A stretch of 50,222 nucleotides of DNA from CAZJVD01 sp964549505 (GCA_964549505.1 CAZJVD010000019.1:1-50222); one strand, 5' to 3'; counted from the first letter of the stretch, positions 15,892 to 25,606 are shown. The notes: generated from the letters alone by a model not told the origin. Program-made: numbers and translations.

Positions 15892-17154
15892 TTGATCGGG
15901 TCTCAGGTACTTCGTTCGAGAGCGGTCCTCGTTGTTGGGTTCCTATTCATTTTGGTTTCCAACCGGTGGATGGATTGGACATCGGGGGTTTCGTTTCTTT
16001 TCGCAGACGATGTCAAATCGTATTCGCTCATAGCCGAAACTGCGCCGAGCTTACCCAAACTTTCCGGAAGCGCGCTTCTTTCCTACCATCACGGATCACG
16101 TTTCGTTTTTCCGTTTCTAGCGGGAGCTGTGGCGAAGACAGGATCGATCGATACCTTCGCTGTACTGCGGGTCGTGTCCTATGGATTTTTATTTGGGACG
16201 TTGGTCTTGCTGTGGACAGCGCTTGGACACCTGGGACGAGACGAGCGAGTGCGCACCCTTCTTTGTTTGCTCTACCTTCTCTCGCCCTACGGTCTTCGGT
16301 ACTATCTCATCGTTCCAGGCCTCGTTCCGGATACAGCGTTCTTGTTTTTTTCGACTTGGTTCATGCACGCTCTCATTCGATCCCTACACTCTCCTGCAAA
16401 CAAGCGAGTCGGTTTGGAAATCGTTATGAGTCTGGTGCTGGCCGGTCTTGCTCGTCAGACGGCGTGGACGCTCTTGCCTGGACTCGTCTTTTTTGGAGGC
16501 TGGCTTTCCTGGTCGGTACGCGGAGCCGCAGCTTTGGGGGTGGGAGTCGCTCATTTTTTTACGGGATGGATTGCGAAAGACTTTAGTCTTCCGTCTAGTA
16601 ACCTGAGTCATATGATGGGAGTGTTTTCGGATCTCGCATCGTTCTCCGGTTCCATTCTTAAAATAGTTCCGGTGCTTTTCGAGCATAGTCTCAGGGTCGT
16701 CTTGCCGGTTGTCTTTTTCTTTGGATTTGCCTTTGTTCATCGAAAGTCCGTTTCGTGGAAATCAGTTCTGGGGCGTCGCGAGGCTATCGTCTTTCTACTG
16801 ATGACGGCGGGGGTTCTTGCGCAGCCGTTTTTAGCGGGCTGGGAGATTACGGGCCGGAACGGTTCTCGACTGGGTGCTTTGGCCCTACCGCTCGCGCTCG
16901 GAACCGTTGGCTATCTTGCTTCGACGTTTCGGACAAGAACAGGAAAGTGTCCGGATCTCCCGAGTTTCCCGAATCTGTGGGTTGCTCTAGCGGCGCTCAT
17001 GCTGGCCTCGCTTCATCCGCTCTACAGCCGATGGTCGCTAGGCAGTATGCACTTCTTTGTTCTTGTTCAAATCCTGGTAGGTCTATTGTTTTTCACGGCG
17101 CCGCGCCTACGGTTTGAGAGGAAGCGTCCGGAGCGCGATAGACTCGCGGTGTAG
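15892..17154 (+). CDS. Polytopic membrane protein of the polysaccharide locus
   Basis: The product has about 420 residues and roughly ten membrane helices. Early in the chain, after helix 1, comes the acidic loop SGVSFLFADDVKSYS (about 30-44). An aspartate-rich first periplasmic loop is typical of GT-C glycosyltransferases that use polyprenyl-phosphate sugars, so that is a possible function. A polymerase- or flippase-like role cannot be excluded. The first codon is TTG directly after the previous stop, and no better start is in frame before Met27, so initiation is uncertain. Its 3' end overlaps the convergent glycosyltransferase gene by 62 bases. Confidence 0.65.
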   Translation: MIGSQVLRSRAVLVVGFLFILVSNRWMDWTSGVSFLFADDVKSYSLIAETAPSLPKLSGSALLSYHHGSRFVFPFLAGAVAKTGSIDTFAVLRVVSYGFLFGTLVLLWTALGHLGRDERVRTLLCLLYLLSPYGLRYYLIVPGLVPDTAFLFFSTWFMHALIRSLHSPANKRVGLEIVMSLVLAGLARQTAWTLLPGLVFFGGWLSWSVRGAAALGVGVAHFFTGWIAKDFSLPSSNLSHMMGVFSDLASFSGSILKIVPVLFEHSLRVVLPVVFFFGFAFVHRKSVSWKSVLGRREAIVFLLMTAGVLAQPFLAGWEITGRNGSRLGALALPLALGTVGYLASTFRTRTGKCPDLPSFPNLWVALAALMLASLHPLYSRWSLGSMHFFVLVQILVGLLFFTAPRLRFERKRPERDRLAV

Positions 17155-18415
17155 GAACCGTTTCGGCCAGGGCTTCTTTTTGAAGACCCCAGTTCAGTTC
17201 AAGATGGTCGGGATGCATAGATTTGTATCGGCCCTTTGAAATCCGATCAGCAATTCCGAGGAACTGACTCTGAGTCAGGATTGGAATGCCCTTGGACCAC
17301 ATTCTTGCATAGAGCTCTTGATCCCCTTCGGGCGTCCAGCCCGACCCATGTTCCATATGATAGTGAACCATCTGCTCAGGCAAACGTTCTTCGGCGAGGC
17401 CACAGTGCATAGCCCAGTACATCGACAGACTGTCGAGGTGAAACGAAAAGATTTCTAAGGCTGGGTGCCCACGCAGTCGGAGCCAATCTGCTCTGGACAT
17501 CAACATGAAATCACCACAGGCATTCGTGTGGAGCTTAGGTATGTTCCGAAAAAAACCCAGGAACGGATCCCAAAGAGATATCCATTTTAGTCCGTAGGTT
17601 AGATTCTTCTTCATGAAGTAAGAGCGATAGTCCCTAATAAAATCTTTAACATTGATCCTCCAAACGACCACTGCCGTTACAGCGCGACCGATGGGTGTCG
17701 CTACCCAGCGAGTAAAGAATCGGTTCCTTGGCAAGCGAGCGCGGATGGCTTTCATCGCCACGACGACCTTGGGAAGGGGGGCGTGGTGGTTCATGCTGTC
17801 CGGAGGACTTAAAAGGTCTGCGAGATGACCGCCCCCATTTTGGGTTAGCGCGGGCGGAACGAGCCAGATTCCATCGTGTCGGGCGGCGCGCAGTACATGA
17901 GATTCGCAGTAGGCGAGAGCAGCATCAAGGGAGCTTCCTTCTATGATGCCAGCGGAAACATCGACCCGATCGGACCGATAAATACGTCCAGGCACCAAGG
18001 ACTGCGAGCTGAAAAACCGGAAAAGCGCATCCGAAAAGACGAGGTCGACGTTGGTCGAAAGTATAAAATCACCGCGAGCGCGAACGATGCCAACATTCTT
18101 AGCGATCATTTGAAAAAGCGACAATTTGTCAGAGTGGGCTAGGCGCGCGTGCAGGTGGTTCGGTACAGTAACAATCCTCACCGAACAGGGGCCCGGATCG
18201 TCTGGCCAAACGAGTGCTTCAGACAACGGGGGTCGGTCGGCGGGAGGATTCCATTCGACGAAAATCAGCTCTGAAGTCAGACTATGTCTTTTGCACTGAG
18301 CGATCCAGCAATCGAGAAAGATCTGCATCCGCCTCGTGAGATCGCCACCATGATTGTCATTGCGAGATGTCACGACGACACTGAGACGAGGTGGCGTCGG
18401 AGCTTCCAGCTTCAT
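17093..18415 (-). CDS. Glycosyltransferase-like protein (GT-A type)
   Basis: The product has 440 residues from ATG 18415. That start is chosen because it overlaps the upstream methyltransferase stop as ATGA and directly precedes PPRLSVVVTSRNDNHGG. A GT-A core follows: LIFVEWNPPADRPPLSEAL, then KNVGIVRARGDFILSTNVDLVFSD, where NVD fills the usual DxD place. The C-terminal half has further conserved-looking tryptophan- and histidine-rich segments (HMEHGSGWTPEG) seen in some large GT2-like proteins. It belongs to a four-gene minus-strand operon (21388 to 17093) within the locus. Donor sugar unknown; activity is likely but not certain. Confidence 0.7.
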   Translation of the reverse strand: MKLEAPTPPRLSVVVTSRNDNHGGDLTRRMQIFLDCWIAQCKRHSLTSELIFVEWNPPADRPPLSEALVWPDDPGPCSVRIVTVPNHLHARLAHSDKLSLFQMIAKNVGIVRARGDFILSTNVDLVFSDALFRFFSSQSLVPGRIYRSDRVDVSAGIIEGSSLDAALAYCESHVLRAARHDGIWLVPPALTQNGGGHLADLLSPPDSMNHHAPLPKVVVAMKAIRARLPRNRFFTRWVATPIGRAVTAVVVWRINVKDFIRDYRSYFMKKNLTYGLKWISLWDPFLGFFRNIPKLHTNACGDFMLMSRADWLRLRGHPALEIFSFHLDSLSMYWAMHCGLAEERLPEQMVHYHMEHGSGWTPEGDQELYARMWSKGIPILTQSQFLGIADRISKGRYKSMHPDHLELNWGLQKEALAETVPTPRVYRAPDASSQTVGAAP

Positions 18416-19296
18416 TTGAGTGAGCCTTTCATTTCGGCGTCTGACATAGGACGAGCGACCACCATCAAATGCCAGCCCCATGCGCGCTCCAGTGCACGAA
18501 AAAGGGTCTGGGGCATCCATCGAAAATACCAGACGCGCCGATAGCGATACTGAACGTAGTCTGAGATCTTGTAAGGAAAAATATGATCCACCTCGATGTG
18601 TGTGGTCCTAAAGCCGGCTGCTCTTAACCATCGACGGGCGCCGGCACGGGAGTAGGTGTAGGTGACGGGACAACCTGTTTGTGCCTCGGAATAACGGGCG
18701 ACCAGCTGATCAAGGTTGCGTAACTGAGTGAGGCCCGCTTTCCAAAGTATCCAAAGAACTTTGAACGAGTAGCGGTAGTACACCATGATCCGAAGCTCCG
18801 TGGTGGGACCTGCCAATGACCGAAGATTTTTCAGAATCACATCCGGATTCGGAGAATGGTGAATGACGCCAAACGAGTAAATGAGATCAAAACTGCCAAA
18901 CATCGGATTATCGGCGGAAATCTCCTCGGCGTTCATATGGATGAATTGAATACGATCACTCAATCCATAAACGTCAGCCCTCTGTTTCGCGAGCTCGATC
19001 GATTTTTCGGAAAGATCGATCGCGGTGACGTGCGCCCCCGCACGCGCAAATGAGATCGTGTCCGTTCCAATGCCACATCCGATCTCAAGAACCCGCTTTC
19101 CCTTCCAACGGTTGAAATCAGCAAATGCAGGAATATGAGGTTCGATAAAAAATTTTCGAGCCTCAACTTCATCGAAGTACTGTCGACTTCCGATCGGGCT
19201 TGGCGAATGACGGATGTTGCAAGGCCGGCTATTCCAGTACCGCTGGACGGCGTCTATCGAAACATCAAAAAACCGTGTCACTTTGGTTTCCCCCAT
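18412..19296 (-). CDS. Class I SAM-dependent methyltransferase
   Basis: The product (294 residues) has the SAM-binding motif VLEIGCGIGTDTISFARAG (about 69-87), the acidic post-motif AIDLSEKSIELAKQR, and the FDLIYSFGVIHHSPNPD segment (about 135-151). These are the hallmarks of a small-molecule methyltransferase of the UbiE/BioC-like group. In a polysaccharide operon it probably methylates a sugar hydroxyl or an early lipid intermediate. It ends in a four-base overlap with the glycosyltransferase gene and begins two bases after the aminotransferase stop, so all are translated from one message. The exact acceptor is unknown. Confidence 0.85.
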   Translation of the reverse strand: MGETKVTRFFDVSIDAVQRYWNSRPCNIRHSPSPIGSRQYFDEVEARKFFIEPHIPAFADFNRWKGKRVLEIGCGIGTDTISFARAGAHVTAIDLSEKSIELAKQRADVYGLSDRIQFIHMNAEEISADNPMFGSFDLIYSFGVIHHSPNPDVILKNLRSLAGPTTELRIMVYYRYSFKVLWILWKAGLTQLRNLDQLVARYSEAQTGCPVTYTYSRAGARRWLRAAGFRTTHIEVDHIFPYKISDYVQYRYRRVWYFRWMPQTLFRALERAWGWHLMVVARPMSDAEMKGSLK

Positions 19297-19298
19297 TT

Positions 19299-20438
19299 TT
19301 AGTTCAACTCGTCAAAATACCCACTGATTATGTCTGCAACCTTGGCCGCATTGTCCAAGGGCATTTGCGGATAAAATGGCAGACTGATTGTACAGTCTCC
19401 AATCTGCTCTGCCGAGGGAAAGTCACCCCTTCTATTCCCAGTCAGATCAGAAAAATAGCTCAATAAATGAATAGCCCGGTAGTTCACCGATAAGCCCACC
19501 CCGCGACTCTGGAGATAACCAATCAGAGTGTCACGATGATCCTTTGGGACCCAGACCGTGAAAAGATGGCGCGCGTGTCGAGACTGTGGCCGGGTGGCGG
19601 GCACAGTAAGATAGGGAATCGTTTTCAAAAGTCGCTGATAGTAATCCGAGAGTTCTTGTCGCTTGGTCAGGTTGCTTTCGATCCGGTCGCATTGCGGGAG
19701 CAGCATGGCTGCTTGAATATTATCCATGTTGTACTTCCATCCCAAGGTGACCATGTCCCAATGCTCGTAACCCTGCCGGAATCGATCGATCGATGTCCTG
19801 GTAATGCCGTGAAGTCGCAACAATCTGAGTTTTTCAAAGAGCTCAGAATTATCCGTCACCAAAGCGCCGCCTTCACCACAAGTGAGATTCTTCGTGGCGA
19901 AAAAACTAAAGCAGGCGACATCGGATAGCTGTCCGGGTCGAATGCCGTCGCGCTCACCCTCGATACAGTGCGCGGCGTCTTCGATGATACGCAACCCGTG
20001 TCGGTCGGCTATCGCACGCAGTTTCACCATGTCGCACATCAATCCATACAGGTGCACGGGGACAATCGCTTTCGTTCTTGAAGTGATGGCGGCTTCAACT
20101 TTGTCGGCGTCTAAGTTGCCCGTGTCTGACTCAACATCAACAAAAACGGGCTTGGCGCCCGCTTCCACGATGGCTGAAGCCGTCGCCACGAACGTCATGG
20201 GCGTTGTGATCACTTCATCGCCTGGTCGAATGCCGAGAGCCAGGAGCGAGAGGTGTAAAGCCCCGGTGCAACTCGTCACTCCCAAGGCGTGTTTTCTGCC
20301 TAAAAGACGTGCAAAACGTTCTTCGAAACTGCGTACCTGATCACCGGTGGTGAGGATGGGGCCCTCGAAGACCTTTGCGATCTGTTCCAACTCGGCTCGA
20401 CCGAGATCGTGGTGAAAAAAAGGAATCCGTTGAATCAT
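19299..20438 (-). CDS. DegT/DnrJ/EryC1/StrS family PLP aminotransferase
   Basis: The product (379 residues) transfers an amino group to a keto-sugar nucleotide, giving a 4- or 3-amino sugar. Family signs are GVTSCTGALHLSLLALGI (PLP phosphate site, about 53-70), VHLYGLMCDM, the aspartate in IIEDAAHCIEGE, and the Schiff-base lysine in CFSFFATKNLTCGEGGAL. ATG 20438 is taken as the start because it opens the usual IPFFHHDLG motif two bases after the previous stop; an upstream TTG at 20474 would overlap that gene. The 4,6-dehydratase-like gene at 26307 may provide its keto-sugar substrate; this is inference. Confidence 0.9.
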   Translation of the reverse strand: MIQRIPFFHHDLGRAELEQIAKVFEGPILTTGDQVRSFEERFARLLGRKHALGVTSCTGALHLSLLALGIRPGDEVITTPMTFVATASAIVEAGAKPVFVDVESDTGNLDADKVEAAITSRTKAIVPVHLYGLMCDMVKLRAIADRHGLRIIEDAAHCIEGERDGIRPGQLSDVACFSFFATKNLTCGEGGALVTDNSELFEKLRLLRLHGITRTSIDRFRQGYEHWDMVTLGWKYNMDNIQAAMLLPQCDRIESNLTKRQELSDYYQRLLKTIPYLTVPATRPQSRHARHLFTVWVPKDHRDTLIGYLQSRGVGLSVNYRAIHLLSYFSDLTGNRRGDFPSAEQIGDCTISLPFYPQMPLDNAAKVADIISGYFDELN

Positions 20439-20440
20439 GT

Positions 20441-21388
20441 TCAGGGGCTTGCTGAAAATAATTTCGAAATCCAACCTAGGCGATGCCTGCTGCGCGGCGG
20501 CGGCAACGGCGGCTGTACCGTCACCGGCGTGGCGACGTCGGATACATACGTAGGAAACGTGAGACTGTACTTGGCGTTCTGCAAACTAAAGTACAGCCAG
20601 AACCCGTGAGTCGCAGCGTTCGGAATGCCTAACGTACTTTCAATGTGGCTTCTCTGCGCGGCGGTCAGCTCGGTGTGAAAGGACTTCTCAGCATTGATGA
20701 GGTCAATGCCATTTCGGGCTGCGAAATCAACCAAAACGACGCCCTCGACATAATACGAGTACAAATCTCCAATGCGGTAGAGGGGTGGTGGGCCTTTACA
20801 GGTCTCTAACCAAAACGCCGTTTCTTCATAACGTCGTGCAGCCTCCGGAACATAATTAGCGTCCGCGGTGTCGTGAACCAAAACCAAATGTTCCTTGTTC
20901 TGTAGATCTGGAAACAGTTTTGAGACCAAAAATCGAGAAACGTCGAGGTCATGGACATCCCAAAACACAAGAACGCGTTTAGCGTTCTTCAGAACCGGAG
21001 CGAAATCAAAGGCTCGAATGTCACGTTCCACGCACTCGACCGACTGAAAATACTCCGCGCCAAATCGTAATGAAAGTTTAGGGTAAGAAATCGTTCGCCA
21101 CGCGTCGGAGATGCAAATCGAAACAACCTTGCAGGGCTGACCCACCTGATTGGCAACCTCTGTAAAAATCAGCGTGGAGTTACCATACCCACGACCAAGC
21201 TCGATGATGAGATCGGGTTTGAACTCAAGGCCGATCGAAAGAAGCTGAGGCCATTGGTGTGCGAGTAAGTCCTGTGGTTTTCCAATAACATCGACCATCG
21301 CGGACTGAAGCTCGTCGATACGGTTTCGATGCGACGTTAAAAAAGCAAGCTGCTTGAGTAAAGCGCGGGCTGGGGTGGTTTCCTGCAT
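20441..21388 (-). CDS. Putative methyltransferase-like protein
   Basis: The product has 315 residues. The segment DLIIELGRGYGNSTLIFTEVAN (about 59-80) resembles motif I of class I SAM-binding folds, and VLVFWDVHDLDVSRF (about 138-152) and HLVLVHDTADANY (about 166-178) fit later strands of that fold or of cephalosporin-hydroxylase-like proteins. The C-terminus is Pro/Arg-rich (PPLPPPRSRHR). It is the first gene of the minus-strand operon. Its promoter region, shared with the divergent gene at 21471, contains a perfect inverted repeat with TTGACA-like arms. Methyl transfer is likely but unproven; a binding-only role is possible. Confidence 0.6.
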   Translation of the reverse strand: MQETTPARALLKQLAFLTSHRNRIDELQSAMVDVIGKPQDLLAHQWPQLLSIGLEFKPDLIIELGRGYGNSTLIFTEVANQVGQPCKVVSICISDAWRTISYPKLSLRFGAEYFQSVECVERDIRAFDFAPVLKNAKRVLVFWDVHDLDVSRFLVSKLFPDLQNKEHLVLVHDTADANYVPEAARRYEETAFWLETCKGPPPLYRIGDLYSYYVEGVVLVDFAARNGIDLINAEKSFHTELTAAQRSHIESTLGIPNAATHGFWLYFSLQNAKYSLTFPTYVSDVATPVTVQPPLPPPRSRHRLGWISKLFSASP

Positions 21389-21419
21389 TGCTCTGCATCT
21401 GAAACAAACCCAAACAATA

Positions 21420-21437
21420 TGTCAATGCATATTGACA
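21420..21437. promoter_or_regulatory. Inverted repeat with back-to-back TTGACA boxes
   Basis: TGTCAAT and ATTGACA flank the spacer GCAT. Each arm contains TTGACA on its own strand, so the site could be two divergent -35 boxes or an operator between the diverging operons at 21388 and 21471. Clear -10 boxes are not visible. Confidence 0.35.
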
Positions 21438-21470
21438 GTGGAGAAAGCGCCAGGGTACCAAGAGGACCGT

Positions 21471-22850
21471 GTGCCCACCGCGGTTTCAAATTTTGCCGAG
21501 ATAGTACAGGACTCGCGGTCTGCGCTACAGGTCACTCTTGACCGGGTCCGCTGGTGGCTGCTTCACAAAGGGCGTCAGAAAGGGATAAGGCGGGTCCTTT
21601 TCATCTCCACGACGGACAATCATTCGTTTTTTAAGGAAGGTTCGCTATCGGATTTTTCCCGTACGCTCTCGGTGGGGGAGTTCCAGACGAATCACATCAA
21701 CATCGAGCTTGCTTGGAGCCGGCACCCTGATCGGCCGTCAGTATTTTTCCCGTTTGTCACGCAAGAGACGATCGACAAAATCAAACGTGAACGCCCGGAT
21801 TTGATTGTTGGATGGGAAAACGCGGGCGTTCTTTTTGCGCTCAATCTTTTGGTAAACGAGAGGCCTCACAATGTCTGCTTGGACCTCGGTATACCGATTC
21901 TGCTTTTATGGGATACGACCTTGACGCAAGCGATTCGTTTGATGGCGGATCATCGAGCCGTTCGTCGACTGCTTTCTGCGCCTAACGTGTTTCACTTCTC
22001 TCACGACCCCGGTGATGTGGCCCGCGTACGAGAGACGTTTCGGCCTCTTCGAATGGATGTACAAATCGGTCCGCATCCTACAGCCGAGGTCTATGACTTT
22101 CCTAACCCGGCAGCGACCTACAGCTTCGATATCACTCATGTCGGCAATATTAGTCTTCACCAGTCACAGGATTATTTGAAACAATTGGATGACCCACACA
22201 TCGATGTTTCATCACTGACCGCACTCGCCCTGAAGGAAAAGGCTCAGCGTTTGAGCGAACCTCTCTTTGATGTGTTTCGAAGGACGTTGGTGAGCCTGAA
22301 CGTTGCCTTGACTCCACGCGATCCGGATTTTTGGCTTCTTTACGAGCACCTGAGTGTCTTGGGCAATGCTCAGCTGCGATTGAACTTGTTTGAAGAGATC
22401 GGTCGAAAAGTGCATTTTTTTGGTTGTTATTCAGATTCGAAAAGCGCGGACCACTTAAAAACCCTTCGACACATCGAATTTCACGAGGCCGTTCACCACG
22501 GCCAGGAGTTAGCTAAAGTCTATCGTTCGTCGAGAATCAATCTCATTCTTTGTAACATGATCAACCAGGACGGCTATTCACCGAAGTTTGTGGATTGCTC
22601 ACTGGCAGGAGGATTTGCTCTGCTGGACTACCGTCCGTGCCTTGAAGATGTTCTAGGGTCCGTCACACCTTTGATAACCTATGGTTCTATTGGCGAAGCC
22701 AAAGAGAAAGTCGATTTCTATTTATCAGATGAGAATCGTCGGATGGAGATACTCGCGGAGGTTCAGAAAAGAGTTCGTAAGTTTGTCAGGAAACGCGAGG
22801 GCGCTTTTCGATTCTATGTTGAAACGATCCGAAGCCGGGGAGTCGTATGA
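21471..22850 (+). CDS. Glycosyltransferase-like protein (CgeB/DUF3880-like)
   Basis: The product has about 459 residues. It resembles CgeB-type GT-B proteins. Segments such as RRVLFISTTDNHSFF, RPDLIVGWENAGVLF and LGIPILLLWDT form the N-terminal half. HFFGCYSDSKSADHL, YRSSRINLILCNMINQDGYSPKFVDCSLAGGFALLDYR and the DEN/RRMEILAEVQKRVRK end are typical of the C-terminal half, where the sugar donor would bind. GTG 21471 is preferred: GAGG lies five bases before it. An upstream TTG at 21354 would overlap the divergent gene. Its stop overlaps the carbamoyltransferase ATG by four bases, the start of a long coupled series. Confidence 0.6.
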   Translation: MPTAVSNFAEIVQDSRSALQVTLDRVRWWLLHKGRQKGIRRVLFISTTDNHSFFKEGSLSDFSRTLSVGEFQTNHINIELAWSRHPDRPSVFFPFVTQETIDKIKRERPDLIVGWENAGVLFALNLLVNERPHNVCLDLGIPILLLWDTTLTQAIRLMADHRAVRRLLSAPNVFHFSHDPGDVARVRETFRPLRMDVQIGPHPTAEVYDFPNPAATYSFDITHVGNISLHQSQDYLKQLDDPHIDVSSLTALALKEKAQRLSEPLFDVFRRTLVSLNVALTPRDPDFWLLYEHLSVLGNAQLRLNLFEEIGRKVHFFGCYSDSKSADHLKTLRHIEFHEAVHHGQELAKVYRSSRINLILCNMINQDGYSPKFVDCSLAGGFALLDYRPCLEDVLGSVTPLITYGSIGEAKEKVDFYLSDENRRMEILAEVQKRVRKFVRKREGAFRFYVETIRSRGVV

Positions 22851-24589
22851 CGAGCGCTTCGTACATCTTAGGAGTACATCAATCCGGACCCATCAGTTCC
22901 GCCGCGTTGCTCGGTGACGGAAAGATTATTGCCGCGTCTCCCGAGGAAAGGTTTTCTCGAATCAAGCACGATCGATCGTTTCCTCATCGTGCTATTGATT
23001 TCTGCCTCCGTAGGGCTGGTATCGGATACGAGGACCTCGCAGAGATCGCGATCGGCTGGAATCCGGGTGAAAATGCCGCATTGAAGTATCGTCCTGGGTT
23101 TTCGGACTGGATGCGGTACCCAGGTGAGTGGCTAGCATCCGTACCCAACCATCTTTTATCCAGTATGAATAGGACCACGCCCTTTGAGGTGACGGGAACC
23201 GAGTCGATTTTTCGACTGGGTCAGAAGGGCGTCCCGGACCGAGCTGTGAAAATTCATTACATCGATCACCATACCTGCCACGCGCGCTTGGCGTTGGAGA
23301 CTTCTGGTTTTGATTCGTGTGCCGTGGTGGTGATCGATGGCTTTAGTGAACAGAAAGTAACCTCGGCCTACCACGCACGAAACGGAAAGATCGAGCTTGT
23401 ACACAGAGAGGTGTTCCCCAATTCTTTGGGGTGCTTTTTCGCTGCAATGACGGACTATCTTGGGTATCGACCGTTTTCGGATGAGTGGAAAGTTATGGGA
23501 ATGGCGGCCTATGGAGACGCTTCGAGGGTGGCGAGCCTTGATCCACTGATCGGCTTGGTGTCCGAAGGATCGTACGAACTCGATCTCGGTTATTTCGATT
23601 TTTTTAATTTCGATCGACCAAAAGCTTTTTCGAAAAAACTCGAAAGTCTCTTAGGGCCAGCCCGACAGGAGAATGAAAACCTGTCCCGGCGGCACTTTGA
23701 TGCCGCCGCCGCGACACAGAACTTACTGGAAAAGACGCTCTCGCATTATTTTGGCTTTGTTCGCCGACTGACCGGAGAAGCGCGCCTTGCGTTTTCAGGT
23801 GGAGTCGCGATGAACTGTCTTTTCAACGGGAAGATTGTGGATCGTAACCTTTTCTCGCGCGTTCATATTCCGTTTGCTCCGGACGATAGCGGAAACTCAA
23901 TAGGCGCTGCGCTCGAGCGCGCACGGGCTAACGGGTCGACGATTTCATTGGCGGGTCAAACTCCAGCCTTAGGCGCGGATGCACACGATGACCAAATCGG
24001 TGCGGCGCTTGATCGCTTCAAATTGCGGGCGAAACGTCCGGCTGAGTTGCCGCGCTATGTTGCGCGATTGCTTGCGGAAGATAAGGTGGTCGGTTGGGTC
24101 CGCGGTCGTAGTGAGTTTGGACAGAGAGCACTCGGCCATCGATCGATTTTCGCTTCGCCGTGTAAGCCAGGGATGAAAGATCGGCTCAATCAAGCAGTGA
24201 AATACCGCGAAAGTTATAGACCGTTTGCGCCCATGCTCCCCTTAGACCGGGTCAAGGATTTCTTTACCACTCAAGATCTAGATTCGGTGCGGTATATGGA
24301 GAAAGCTTTTACGTTTCGGGACTCCGTTCGTGGTCAAGTCCCTTCGGTCGTCCACCATGACGGTACAGGGAGAGTGCAAACCGTGACTCCCTCTGAAGAG
24401 CCCGAACTCCATCAGATTTTATGCGAATTTGAATCTCTGACTGGCGTTCCTGTGATTTTGAATACCTCCTTCAATCTCGCAGGGGAGCCGATTGTGAACT
24501 CCGTGGAAGATTCATTAAAGACCTTTATAACCAGTGGCATTGATGCGATCGTGATGGGCGAATTTGTAATTGAGAAACCGGTGTTTTAG
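22847..24589 (+). CDS. Carbamoyltransferase (NodU/CmcH family)
   Basis: The product (580 residues) moves a carbamoyl group from carbamoyl phosphate, via carbamoyl-adenylate, to a hydroxyl of a sugar or other metabolite. The N-terminal ASKHA-like domain has ILGVHQSGPISSAALL, EERFSRIKHD and the metal-binding HHTCHARLA (His141, His142, His145). LAFSGGVAMNCLFNG follows. The C-terminal YrdC-like domain has VVGWVRGRSEFGQRALGHRSI, YRPFAPMLP and NTSFNLAGEPIVNS. All core motifs are present, so it should be active. It is coupled by a four-base overlap to the preceding gene and precedes a radical SAM gene by 18 bases. In this setting it likely decorates the exported polysaccharide or its precursor. Confidence 0.92.
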   Translation: MTSASYILGVHQSGPISSAALLGDGKIIAASPEERFSRIKHDRSFPHRAIDFCLRRAGIGYEDLAEIAIGWNPGENAALKYRPGFSDWMRYPGEWLASVPNHLLSSMNRTTPFEVTGTESIFRLGQKGVPDRAVKIHYIDHHTCHARLALETSGFDSCAVVVIDGFSEQKVTSAYHARNGKIELVHREVFPNSLGCFFAAMTDYLGYRPFSDEWKVMGMAAYGDASRVASLDPLIGLVSEGSYELDLGYFDFFNFDRPKAFSKKLESLLGPARQENENLSRRHFDAAAATQNLLEKTLSHYFGFVRRLTGEARLAFSGGVAMNCLFNGKIVDRNLFSRVHIPFAPDDSGNSIGAALERARANGSTISLAGQTPALGADAHDDQIGAALDRFKLRAKRPAELPRYVARLLAEDKVVGWVRGRSEFGQRALGHRSIFASPCKPGMKDRLNQAVKYRESYRPFAPMLPLDRVKDFFTTQDLDSVRYMEKAFTFRDSVRGQVPSVVHHDGTGRVQTVTPSEEPELHQILCEFESLTGVPVILNTSFNLAGEPIVNSVEDSLKTFITSGIDAIVMGEFVIEKPVF

Positions 24590-24607
24590 TTGCGAGGGGT
24601 TACATTC

Positions 24608-25606
24608 ATGGCTTCGATAGATCATACGCAGCAGAAATATGAAGTCAGACCTGGGGCGAGAGAGTTCCCAATGATGGTCGTCGTTTCGTTTGTATTTCCC
24701 TGTAATGCGAAATGCCCACACTGTCCCTTTACACACTCGGAAACCCGATCGGAATACGCCGATCAGCCGTTCATCGGGGTCGAGACATTTAAAAGAATTG
24801 CTGAAGAGTGCGGAAAGTATGGTTCATGGGTTCGGCTCACGGGCGGGGGAGAGCCAACGCTTCATCCTCAAGGCATCGAACTCATCGAGTACGCCAAGTC
24901 TGTGGGCGCAAAAGTAGGGTTGATCACAAACGGTTCAAAGATGACCGAAGGGTACGCCACGCGTCTCTTGAGGGCTGGAGTGGACATGATTGAGTTCAGT
25001 GTGGACGCCGCTGACCGTGAAACGTACGGAATCGTACGCAAAGGCCTCAGCTGGGACACGCTCTTAAAAAATGTTACGAAGACGATCGAGTTACGAAATG
25101 AGTTGCAGAGTACTTCGAGAATTATAGCGAGTGGAATCAATCAGGTTGGAGTGGATATCGATTCGGTTGCGACGTTTTGGGAAAAGATCGTCGATGTATT
25201 TCAGAAGCGAAAGTTTCTGACCTACGGAACTACTTCTCCCGAGATGTCGGCTGATCCTGAGCCGTATCTTCCTCCCGAGGAGCAAATACCTTGTCCCTAC
25301 CTTTTTGAGCGGCTCAATATTGACACACGGGGCACGATCTACTTATGCGCGTATGATTCGGTCGAAAGAACGACGGACATGGGCAATGTCAACTCAACCA
25401 CGATTAAAGACGTTTGGAATGGTGCCGTTTTTGAACACTACCGAAAGATGCATCTAGAGAAGCGCGGCAACGAGATGTCTCCGTGTAACCGTTGCGAAGA
25501 TTGGAAGTTTCGTTCGTGGCAGCACAATTATTGGAAGTTGGTCGATAAGGCGCAGCGGACTACCGATACTGTCGCCACCGGATCTATCGCCGAATCAATT
25601 GAATGA
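24608..25606 (+). CDS. Radical SAM protein with C-terminal auxiliary cysteines
   Basis: The product (332 residues) uses a [4Fe-4S] cluster and SAM to start radical chemistry. The cluster motif is CNAKCPHC (Cys32, Cys36, Cys39), followed by GSWVRLTGGGEPTLHP, the usual glycine-rich SAM site. The C-terminal part has further cysteines, in CPYL, LCAYD and CNRCEDWKF, in a SPASM/Twitch-like arrangement for an extra cluster. ATG 24608 is preferred over the TTG at 24590 because GAGGGG lies eight bases before it. The stop overlaps the next gene by four bases. Between a carbamoyltransferase and a WbqC-like gene it probably modifies a sugar or lipid intermediate; the reaction cannot be predicted. Confidence 0.88.
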   Translation: MASIDHTQQKYEVRPGAREFPMMVVVSFVFPCNAKCPHCPFTHSETRSEYADQPFIGVETFKRIAEECGKYGSWVRLTGGGEPTLHPQGIELIEYAKSVGAKVGLITNGSKMTEGYATRLLRAGVDMIEFSVDAADRETYGIVRKGLSWDTLLKNVTKTIELRNELQSTSRIIASGINQVGVDIDSVATFWEKIVDVFQKRKFLTYGTTSPEMSADPEPYLPPEEQIPCPYLFERLNIDTRGTIYLCAYDSVERTTDMGNVNSTTIKDVWNGAVFEHYRKMHLEKRGNEMSPCNRCEDWKFRSWQHNYWKLVDKAQRTTDTVATGSIAESIE

